Below, in pieces: positions 35,701 to 47,700 of a stretch of DNA of 64,000 nucleotides. The stretch spans positions 43,619,460 through 43,683,459 of the forward strand of contig OU862913.1 in assembly GCA_917880885.1 (NCBI GenBank). The letters run 5' to 3'. Made by a program: the position numbers and the translations under genes. The first letter of the stretch is position 1. Each line of letters begins with the position of its first letter. The stretch is from Limnephilus marmoratus. Lineage: Eukaryota; Arthropoda; Insecta; Trichoptera; Limnephilidae. The notes under the pieces were generated by a model. It saw nothing but the letters and a program-made list of their open reading frames with translations, was not told where the DNA came from and ran no database searches.

Positions 35701-38700
35701 AATCGGTGAATCTATATCACATAATGTAGAAACGTAAGAGAACAAATTTATTACGATTGTTTTTTTTTTATTTTTTCCCATTTTTATCGGTAACTAAGCG
35801 TTTACAAAAAACATTCGAGCCGGACTTACGCTTTAAAGCATTTTTAGAGAAATTAAATACCTAACATTAACCCCCCAACGCCTGTTTTTTTTTTTAAATT
35901 CAATCAAATAAAATTACTCGATTAATCGGAAATGAAAGCTCAAATCCAAAAAACGTATTTAACATGAGAAGAGACTCAATTCGTGATACAGATTTACCAG
36001 CTTCCAGCTTGTTCTACTAGATTCGGGACATTGTGAATATTTATAAATATCATTAAAGCAATTATAACCAACACATTACATAATATTATTACAATATAAG
36101 AACATTCGTTTTGTTTTGTATTTTTTATCAAGAACCCGTGTAATTGACGGTTTACGAAAATCTTGTGTAATTAAGAAATTTATTTTGTTAAACAAATCTC
36201 TATAGTACATGTCTGAATATAATATGGAGGGCTAATAGAGCTCGGGCGCAGATAACGGCAATCCTCATTTTCTTAATTTCGAGATAAATATTTTTTTTAA
36301 CTTTCGCCTAATCCACCAAACAAAACACAAATATTTTTTATTTCTTTATAACATTTTTCAAAAATAATTGTTAAATAAAAATATCAACGAAAAATACTTA
36401 CTAATACGTACAGGTATATGAATTGACATAGTAACACATCACCAAAAACACGATTTCGATTGTCTGTGTCCTGCGAAACTCGGATTCAACTAACTAAAAT
36501 TTGATTTGAATCAAGTGTCATTTTAAAATTGGAACTGATTGTGTCTGAAGCTGTTTCTTTCTATGACAGGATCAAATGATTTGCTTGGTGTAACTCAGTG
36601 ACCAGCTCAGATATGGGGGCTCCATCGAAGCCAAACTAAAGTTAGCTTCTCAAAAACTGGACGTACTGTACAGGGCCCGCAGATACTTTAATAGTACACA
36701 ACTGCTAATCCTGTACAAAATCACAAGTGCACCCCACGGTTGAATTTGGCAGACGCTTCTGGTCTGGAGCTCCAAAATACCTGAAAAATGCCCTCGAATC
36801 TGTGCAGAAACGGGCGATCCGTGATTATCCCATCTTAATAAACGGATTGCAATCAATTCCCACCCGGGAATGCTATCCTTGGTCTACCGGTATTTCAATG
36901 GCAGATGCCCCGAGGAAACTAGCGGCTTTGATCCCTTCGGCACCGGTGCATAGTCGGGAAACATGCCAAACGCGTTTCCAACATATGAACACGGTTGACA
37001 TTGGTCACATGAGAACGAGTCGCATCTTCAACTCACTCTTGTGTTCAACAACTCGGCTGTGGAACGATTTGTGTTTCCTCCTACCTACAACATGAGTCTC
37101 TTCAAGAAAAATGTTCATTTCTTTCATCTCCTTAAAAAGACATTATTAAATTATTTTCCTCAGGGCCTCCTATGTGGAGTTAATGTAAAAAACATATATA
37201 CATAGTTTTTTGTTCGGCTGAAAAGTATTGGGCTCAAGTAAGGTGGTAAATCTTAACAAGTGGGTTGAGTTTACTTTTAAGTAATAATATTTACTGCAGG
37301 AGCTTCCGTTGAAACATAAAGAATTCGGTTAGTACACGGAGCCATCTAGGATGAGACATTTAACCTGGTGATGGTGATGGCTTCCTTTAATCTTCTGAAG
37401 GAGCTTCCGTTGAAACATAAAGAATTCGGTTAGTACACGGAGCCATCTAGGATGAGACATTTAACCTGGTGATGGTGATGGCTTCCTTTAATCTTCTGAA
37501 GGAGCTTCTGACGGTAACTGCATCTAATACTTTATACAAATATAACTGATCTGTACTCACGTCTCGAGTTAATAATTCAGATAACTATTCAACAGTTTTC
37601 TGAAAATATTCAACTGACTTTATTCACACTTCTCTAAGGGGTCGTCCATTAATCACGTGAGGCTCGAAAGGGGGGGGGGGGGGAGGTTCGGAAAAAATCA
37701 CGTAATATCACGAGGGGGGGGGGGGGGTAAAATGAGATATCACGTGTATTTATTTTTCGTGATAATATTCTGAAAATTTCAAAATACTTTGAACAAAAAA
37801 AATACACGTGATTCTGGGGGGGGGGGGGTAATCTAAAACCTCACCACATATCACCAGGGGGGGGTTAAAAAGTTGCAAAAAAACATCACGTGATTAATGG
37901 ACGACTCCTAAGGCTGCCGATGCGCACGCGAGCTGAACCACGAATTATGGGAAAGGAACGAAGCAATCGCAAATGGCTAATTGTTTGTGGCTCGGCTTCC
38001 GCTTATGTTTCGCAAATGTAAAAGTAGCATAATGCTTATCATATTGTCCCTGAATATGTCTGACCTTTACCGCCAAGATGAGAACAAATACCGAAATTGT
38101 GACTTGTTCATATGAAACAAGCTAATTATCCATTGTAATGGTTTATCCAATCAGCAAACGTATTATTCCCCCTTCTTTTCCTACAATCCGTCACATCCAA
38201 TAGCTAAAGAGATTCAAATGGTTTTTCTTCCTTCAAAAAATAATCGCCAATAATTATTGATCTTTCTATTACTTTCGATATATTATAATAGGCCACTTGC
38301 ATCACATTTTTTAAATTTTTTTCCGGTTTAGGCAAATATTCTAAGACATTCTGTATTTTTTTAGACCATTTTTTATAAACCAGAAATACGGGACATAATT
38401 TTATAGGTGTGAAAAAACGATAATTACATAGCCGAAAATCATTTAAAAAAAAAGAACGTTTTCCACACGAATGGCACAGGAGAATAACGAGGCATACCAA
38501 AAATATTACATCTCATAAATATTTTTTTCCTTGATCCATCTTGTTGATCATAAATCATTATATTGTACAGCGTATATATTACTAAATTCAATGTAATATA
38601 CTTGTGCTTGTAAATTATAATAATAATAAGAATGTGATAAAATTTTATTTTGTTAAAATCAGCACCATAATCATTATACCTTTAAAACACGTACCAACAT

Positions 38701-41700
38701 CTTCAGAACATCTGTGAAAAAGTGAAATCAAATGATAAGTTCGCAGAGAACAAACAATAAATCTAGTGAACGAATTCAAAAATTCGCCTGAAATCAAAGT
38801 GATGCCATATAAAAAAATAAATCAGTGTGGAATTTTTTAAAATTAATAGGAACATTTTCATGTAGTGACGTCATGAGCCCAAATAATGGATTTATTTATT
38901 TAAAAATGAAAACAAGTGTACATTTCTAAACAATTTTACTAACATTTTCTTAATCTTAGTAAAAAGATCTATCCACATGATTTTTTCCAAGTCGTTATGA
39001 AATCCATGCAAGTGCCCTATTGGGTGCAATTTAGTCCAAATTCGCTGCAGTCTGGCTTCTGGCTCGTTTATCACTGAAATATAAACTTCTAGCATTCATT
39101 CTCTGTGATGTTTCTCCCAGTTTTGGTGGCAATCAATGTTTCATGTTTCCGCCATCTGATCTGATTATTATATTTTGGATCATTGTGAACGGAAGTGGTG
39201 CCCTCTGTTATTTACAAAAAGAAACCTTGAAGTTTTTAAACAGCATCTCCGATGAAAATATGTCAAAAAGGAAATTTACAAAATTTGGATTTTCTCAATT
39301 TCAAAAACTTTTATATAATTTCCCAACCCATTTTCTAAGCAAGTTTCTCCCATTTTATAAAGTTTTTGGGAATATAAATTTTCCACCATGAATATCTTCC
39401 AAATTTCACAAACAAACATTAATGTTTTAATCAAAATTTGCCGACCCATTTTGAAAGCACAAATTTTCCGATTTTCCCTGAAGAATTTTTTTTCCTGTAA
39501 AACAAAAAATATTATGTTGAAAAAACGAAATGATTATTGTTTAAATATTGTTATAAAAAAATAGCGAACCATTTTCCTACCAATTTTCAAAGCGCCAATT
39601 TTCTGATTTTCCGGATTTACGGAACAGTTTAAAAAAATCCTAACCAATTTTCCGATTTTTCCAAAAATTTTTTGCAGAAAATAATATTTTCCTGTATCAA
39701 AAATTTCCCAAAAATAAAAAAAATTTCCGAACTTCAAATAACAAAATCACAAATAAATGTCTAAATAATGTTTTCCAAAATCAAATAAAAAAAAAGTTAA
39801 AACAGAATTCTTAAACGAACATTTCGAATTACGTTACGTTACATTACGAATTTTACATACTCTTTGAAACAACCGATCACATCTGTTTCTTGTCTCAGTG
39901 ACTTTGCTGCCACTGGCCACTGGACCGTCCGATGTTATTTTTCAAAAGTGTTTTTGGAATCGGTTCCTTTCGGCTTTAGCTGTTCCCATGAACAACACAA
40001 TGTTTCGGAAATGATATATGTATTAAAATAATTTTATTATATGCTAGCTGATTCCCGGCATGCGTTGCAATACCATATTCAAAGAAATAAATTGTTTCTC
40101 CATGCATGTCCTTTCTACCGCGTTCCCCTTCCACCTCTGCTAAAACGGGTTTTCGCAAGTCAGTGTGAAGGGACGCGTGGTGAAAAATAGAACGAAATGG
40201 ATTGAATCCACAAAAGAGATGACTAACCCATTTTACTAAAACTTTGGTGTTCGGACGCGTTTAGTTACTACTATACTCTCCACTCGACTAAAATATTTGG
40301 CATGTCCGAACGACTCTTAAGTGTAGGTTGTCATCATATTTCCTCCAAGGACAAGATTGATAGTTAATATTATTTGCCACAGTCGGAAAACTCAACTCAA
40401 CTTTGACAAAATGCGCATTATAGCATCCGAATTATATTCTAAGGAACTTGTGTAAGCGATAAATGGGATCCACCTCTGGTCTGGAGCCCAATAATACAAA
40501 AAAAACCCTGACTTTGTGCAGAAACTAGCGGTCCCTTTGAAAGATCTCTCATCTTAACAAAGAGATTGCAAACATTCACGGCACAGGCGGTGTGTTTGAT
40601 CGGTATTTCAATGGAAGATGCTCCTAAACTCTGATTTTTCTCCCTCCCTCCTGCAACATGGCTTTCTTCAAGATCCAGGATCATTCCTAATTTTTCTCAA
40701 GAAGACCCTCCTCACAGCATCCAAAAAGATTACATAGACCCTGAGGGAAATTATTTTTGTCAAATTTTGGAGTTAAAGTAAAAGAAATATCTTGAGAACT
40801 AAAAGTTCACATTGAAATGGTCATATAATAACCCAACGGTATTAGTGACTTATGACTAACTGTGACGGCCTCCGTAGTCAAGGGTTAGAATCCTCAACTA
40901 CGAATCCAGAAATCGCGGTTTCCTCTCCTTTTCCTCAATTGGTTCTGGTATTACGTTACAGGAGATCTATGTGTCATGGCGGGAACCATCCAGCCGGGTG
41001 TCTGCAGACACATAATGAGGTGCTCCGTCGTCTTGGAAGCGGCATTCCACGGATTGCCATATCAGGTGAAGTCACATATATACGAGGATTATCTTTCTAT
41101 ATATTACGTTAATTAGTAATTCATTTTACCAATCAAAGTTACTTAGATATTTTACAATAAAAAACACTACAGTACAAGAGGCAAATTAAAAAAACTCATA
41201 TTATAAACCGAACCAGTTATTTTATTTCAAAGCATTCCTGTTGATCTCACTGTATAAGTATATAAAAAATATTTCTCGTTACCAATGCAAACAATCATTT
41301 TGAATTTCCAAGGATCAACAATAAAGTTAGGTGTTGCTTCTTTCGTCTTTAAAAATTATCTGGAAAACCAATAATATTATAATTCCTATCGTTTTGTGTA
41401 TCTACGAAGATGTTTGTATTATTGTGTACTTGTGTACCTATGCTAACAATTAATCTAAATATGTAAACCTACATGAATTATATATTGCAGTCTAAAAGAA
41501 TAGATAATACAACGTAGTGTATTTTTAGGTGTGTGCCTCCCCGGAGAACAGGCTGATAGTATGCTGCCCCTGGGTACCAGGGCAAGAGACAAGACTACAA
41601 GCCAGATGCCAGGCAAACACAACTGCGCCTAGAGAAAATACTTCACTTTCACTTCATACAGTGTATTCACCTTCACCTGTTGTGTTGTGTAACTCTGGTG

Positions 41701-44700
41701 TTTCTGTTTGTTTGAAGGTGATAACTGTACAATGATGGATACAGGAAAGGCGGGAGTATGCAGTCAATTCGGCAACTGTCCGACAGCGATGGAGGCCGCC
41801 AGTAAAGGCAAATTCCCAGAGGTACTGTTCATTCATTTATGTAAAATGTTTTCCCACTCGTGACAATTTTACCTACTATTAATAATATTTACCATTGCAA
41901 TGATATTTTACACTTATTTAAAATCAATCTACTTAAAGTATGAGTGTCAGGAGACAACATTGCGAAATTATTAATTTCACAAAAATAGTGCATAATCAAC
42001 AAAGCTATGATATTTTCACAATCAGTAAGAAACACATGTTGTAGTTTTTTATTAATATTTTAAATACAAAACGAAATAAGTATGAAAAATTTCCACATTA
42101 TGTAGTTTGTTTCCTGCATAAACCAATGAGAGGCAACAGACGTCAAATTAATGTCAGCCATCATGCTGTGCGAAAATGGTTACCAAAATAGAAAACATTT
42201 TTTCGTCCTTATCCTTAATCCTTAAAGGGTTCCGATACGGTCAAGCGTTTAATTTTATTCCCCATGCTCAAACAGCTTGATAAACACGTCAGGCCTCTTG
42301 TTCAAAAGGCAATAGTTTAGTATTCATTAGTCGGTGCAGTTGGCCAAACAAAGTGGATTTTGTGTGACTGTGTATGAAATAGAATCCAACGGAGATAAAG
42401 CTTTCTAGCTTTGAGTTTGAATAAAAATAAACGAATTAGTGCCAAGAATGGTACAAGTTAATAACCATTTTATTTATGCTTGATCAAGCTGATCGCTAAC
42501 ACGGTGAAACCGCGCGTCATAAATATAAAATCTTATCAAGTTGGCCGGGAAAGAACGTAGATGCTGGACTAAATCATCATTTAAACAGGGTATACCATCA
42601 AATTGCTTGACCCAAGCAAAACAATGGGCAATTATTTCAAACTGTTTGATCTAATCGCTTAATTTCCGTGTCTTTCCTCTTTCATGTTCTTTAAAACAAA
42701 ATCATAATGAAGACTAAGCCAATTGTGTTTACAGATTTGCGCTGTAGAGGGTCCTGATCAGATTGTTTGCTGCCCACGGGTGACACTAGCTGAAGGTATA
42801 GTACCGAGAACTTAATCATCATTCTCTCAATAATATTTCTACTTTCTTTTTTAACGGTCATGTTACTTTTGCAGGTGATCAATGCACGTTAGCTGCAACA
42901 GGGCGGGCCGGCAAGTGCCTTCGAATAACGAAGTGCTCCGTCGCCATAGAGGCAGCCCTGAAGAGAATTACTCCTCAGGTGAAGCCGTATCTTGACACTT
43001 TTATAGAAACCACTGCACGTCTCTTTTCTTTCTTTTATATTATTTAAATATCATTATAAGGTCAATTTGGGAGGTGGGTAAGGGTACCGCCGCCCCGGGA
43101 ACCATTTATTGGACAACCAACACCCCTGTCACAGGTCACTCCAAGTGGTTCGCTACGTTTGGTGACTTAGCAGGGGTGCCCGGGTTCATGGGATGAGGTT
43201 TGTCTAGGTCTTGGTGGCAGATACGTTTACCCAACCACTGCGTGGCGGGCTTGATCGGAGGAGACCGATTGAGCGAGGCCTTTTGACCTCTTCAGCCGGA
43301 TTCTCCCGACCCTTCGCCTTGCACTGCAGTGTGAGGAATAGATTCATACGTCCGTCACTCCTGGCCACACTGACCCCCAGATTCCTACCCACCCCTTATA
43401 CCTTTTTCCTTCCTATATCTTCTTCTCCTTCCTTTCCCTTAAAAAACCGTCCACACAGCATCCTCAAAGATGACATAGGTCCATAGGGAAATTGTTTTCC
43501 TCGGTGCCTCCTGTGTGGAGCCAATGTAAAAAAAAATCATAAACATCACAATGAAGAATACAGCTTTATTTAAATTATATTTTATAAATTTGATTTAGTC
43601 TTTGCATACCTACATTATTATTTTTGAATAAAAATATCAACATGGTTCAAAACTAATGGTTTCTTCAACAGGATTTTTTTTAATTAGCTCCATACAGGAG
43701 GCCCTGAGAAAAATAATTCCTCTCAAAGCCTGTTTCATCTTTGGGGACACTTTGTGGAGGGTCTTTTTAGGAAACGAAAGGGATGAAGTTCTGGGAAGGA
43801 AAAGGTTACAAATTCTGGGAAGGAAAGGGGTAGGAATATGTCTAAAAGACAAGGAATCTCAAAGTCAATGTGTCCAATAATGCGGACGTATACATCCATC
43901 ACTCCCACTTCGGTTCAAGTACGACTGGAAAAGTCAAAGGGACTCCTTTTACTATTCCCTCCAGATCCGGCCTCCCGTGCAGCTGGTGGGCAGACACATC
44001 TGCGGCCAAAACCTGGACAAACCTCATCCTATGAAACCCAGCATCCCTGCTAAGTCAACAAATATAGCAAACTACTTGGGGTGACCTACGGCAGAGGTGT
44101 TGGTTATCCAATAAGATATTCTATGGGTGGCGGTACCCACACCCGCTTCTCAAAATGAGAATTCCCAAATAATATAAACAATGGTTTTCTTACTTTAATG
44201 TCTTTTATTTTATTTTCAGATATGCTCTTTAGATGGCTCTGTTCCAATTGTCTGCTGCGAGGGGGTGGTTGAAGGTATAAACACCATTCATTTATCATAA
44301 AAAATCTAGTAGGCAATGTTAAGAATAGTTGTGTGGGCTTCCCCATTAATACAAAACTATTATATATTGCAAAAGGTGGCAAGTCGTTGAGGCTGGACAC
44401 CAACGGCTTCGAGTGTTTGCAACTTTATCACTAGGAATTCAAACAGGCAAACATCAACCCTCAAATATTTCACTGAAGCACATTACTTCTGGATTGTAGG
44501 CAGAATCTCAATCATCATTATGTAACCCTGGTGAGTCTGTTTGTTTGAAGGTGATAACTGTACAATGGTGGACACAGGAAGGGTGGGAGTGTGCAGCCGA
44601 TTCGCCAAATGCCAGACAGCGATAGAGGCATCCAGTAAAGGCATTCCTCCACAGGTACTATTCTTTTTGCAAAATCTTCACATAGCTACATTCCAAATAT

Positions 44701-47700
44701 GTAAATAATTTGCAAAAAATCATAACCTTCTATATCAATCTATCATCTAAAATCATTCAAATCACTCATTATGGTTTTCAAAGGTAAAAACAAACTCACA
44801 CTAATATCCTTAGTATGGCTAGACGGAAGGAAAATGGATAGTAATCGTAGAGTAAAGTACAAATAGTATATTATCACAGACGACCTGAAAGATATCGAAG
44901 ATACGAAAAGACAAAGAAGAGCTTCCGTTAGAGCAAGTATGCTGTCAAGACTAGAAATATTGCAATCCAAACGTAAAAAGAATACTCAAACCATTATGTA
45001 CATCACTGTTTACATCAGAACTGCGAACAGATTTCAGTGCATCCCAATATCATAAGCTAAAAATCGCTTACAATAATACTTATCGCCAACTAAACAGCCA
45101 ACCAAGAAACTGCAGCGCTACGGAAATGTTCCTGGGGAAACACTTTCAGAGCGCTTCTCCACCATCACATGATAAGTGCAAATAAAGACTACAGTGGTTG
45201 CCTGGATTGATTCATCCCGTATGGCCCTCTAGAGACAGGAGACGGTCAAAAATCCTCATAAACGACTGCTTATATGTATATATTTTTGTGGGTACTTTTT
45301 TTCAGTTTCATTTTTAATGCTTATTCGTTTTTATTTTATGTAGATACGTATTGTTATTTTGTTACTTTTTCTTATTATTAGTCTGATTTTTTTGTTACTT
45401 CGAAATATAGGATGTATTGCACTGCACTACCCCTGATTGCACTCTGGAATTTGGCCGTGATAATCTAAAATCAAATCTATTATTTAATTTATTATTATTA
45501 TAAGTACTGCATCAAAATTTAAATCGCTTAAATGCTGTATAGATTCGAGATCTGTATAACTGTACAGACTGTATACTGACTGTGTTTAATGCAAAACCCA
45601 TCGATGTGCGAAAAATTAATATAGTATAAAATTAATATAGTACAATGTATAATCATTCAGGTTAAAAATCAAGTAATAAAAATATGTGACAGTTAAAAAA
45701 AGGTATGTCAGTAGCACAGGGGATGAAACATTCCTCTCGGAGCAAGGAGAGGTCCCGAGTTCGATTGTCGGTGGGAATCTGGGCTCTTATTTTCTCTTGT
45801 TCGTTTTTTATTATTTCGTCGTTTGTTATTTCGTCTTTTCTCGTGTTCTTTAAATCTTGATAACAGTGTCACCTTATTATTAAAATCACAATGAAGACTA
45901 AAGCCAGTTTTTTTCAGATTTGCGCTTTAGAGGACAGAGATCAGATTGTCTGCTGCCCTCCGGTGACAGTTATTGAAGGTACGGTACCCAGAACTAAATC
46001 TTTCTACTTTTGATACCGAAAATTCCTAGTGGACTTCCATTATAATTATATAATTAGTTAAATTAAACTTACTTAATTAATTAAATTTATTTGTGACCGT
46101 GATCTTTGGTTTCTTAATCTACAGTTTACACATAAGTATAACATATGGAGGGAGTAGTCTACGAGGATTTTATTCAATCCTAACGCGTCCTTGAAGGTTG
46201 ATAACTAGAAATCCAATCGTCAAAGATAACTAGAAATCAAATCGTTACTACTAAATGTAAATGCTTTTAATGGAAGATCAGTCATATTATAATATGTACC
46301 ATTTTTCAGATAAATAAACAATAAAAAAGGTTTAATGTGTTGAACGAAATTTCTTTAAATTCAATAATAATTACTACATTCAATCTAGTGGCTTAGCAAT
46401 GTGCCCTCCGATCTCACTGGTGTTAGCTGAATGCTTCTTCGATTACATTAAAAAATTTATCAAAAAATTAAAATTATATAAAAATGTTGCCTTCTATCGT
46501 ATATATATGTAGATGAAATTCTAATTATCTGGACAAGAAAGTAAGGACGATTAGTTTTTTTTTCCAAAAAGAAATTATTAAGATTAACAAATCCATCCAG
46601 TTTACCGCGGAAATGGGGGAAAATAAGATTAATTTTCTTGGGATTGATATCGTAATCATTCACAAAAAAAAATAGATTTTTAAATCTATAGTGATAAAAT
46701 CATACACAATCATATCTATATAGTCACCATATTTCACACAATTATTAGTTTTCTACTTACTCGATCACCGACATTACATTCATTAACGTACATATGAGAG
46801 TTTGCAACATTATTACGAGGAATTTTTGAAACAGAAGAACGGCGAACGTTAATCCTCAATTATTCCACTGACGTTCATTATTTTTGGATTGTGGATAGGA
46901 TCTTCATCGCCATGTTGTGTTGTGAAACAATGGTGTGTCTGTTTGTTTGCAGGTGATAACTGCACTGTGGTAGATACAGGAAAGGCGGGAGTATGTAGAC
47001 CATTCGCTACCTGCCACACAGCAAAGGAGGCCGCCAGTAAAGGCATCTTTCCACAGGTACCGTCCCTTACTTCATGTAAAATAACATGTATTTTCACTCA
47101 CGGAAATTTAACTAACTGCTTAAAATAAATACACTATTAATGCTACAATTATATGAAATCAATCTACTTTCCGGTCGTTTCTTCCAAAAATCCCCCAAAT
47201 CCCTTTTGTAAAAATAGGGAATGTCAGCCGACGAGAAGAAAAATTAATTTTAACCTGTATAATAACAGCAGAAAAAAATTATTCTAGCTCATGAAGATCT
47301 CATACAAATCGTTTTATCTCCCTTACTGCCTTGGTGATAAATATGATCTAAACGGCATTAGAAAGAGAAAACTCCATGCTTTATATGCAAATTTAAATGT
47401 GCACCTCTTTAAAACCAGCATTTCAGAAAAATGAATAAAATTCTAGAATTTTTTATTCATTATTTTTTTATGAAGCGACCTAAACGCGAGGTTGTTATAA
47501 CGTTTTTAATACATTTGCTTAGTAAAAAATGTTTGTGTTTTTCTTTTATTTTCATTATCAATAAGTTAAGATTGAAAAATGTAAGGTGAGGCATTTTTAA
47601 AACTTTTTTATGTTTAATAATAATAACGTAGTATTAATATAGCGTAGTTTTGTGATATTTTACTTCAAGTGCGCTTAATTATAATGAAAATTAAAAGTAA

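Larger units (their letters stand above)
8734..40961 (+). other. SPH intron 1, 32 kb, repeat-filled
   Basis: The intron is bounded by GTAAGAA at 8734 and TTACAG at 40961. The core is the composite tandem array at about 9960-36360. I found no additional CLIP exon in it. Confidence 0.7.

Noticed and set aside
37298..37500. Extra SPH exon suggested by TGCAGGAGC before the duplication
   Set aside because: No cysteine pattern or conserved peptide in any phase, and the duplication would shift frame (101 bp).
38204..38500. Minus-strand open frame of 98 codons in intron 1
   Set aside because: AT-rich composition, no motif, no splice context. Judged to be chance.
41529..41735. A separate 68-residue frame running from exon 3 through the following intron
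   Set aside because: The first 15 residues are CLIP 1. The rest covers a conserved intron end and stops in exon 4 in the wrong frame.
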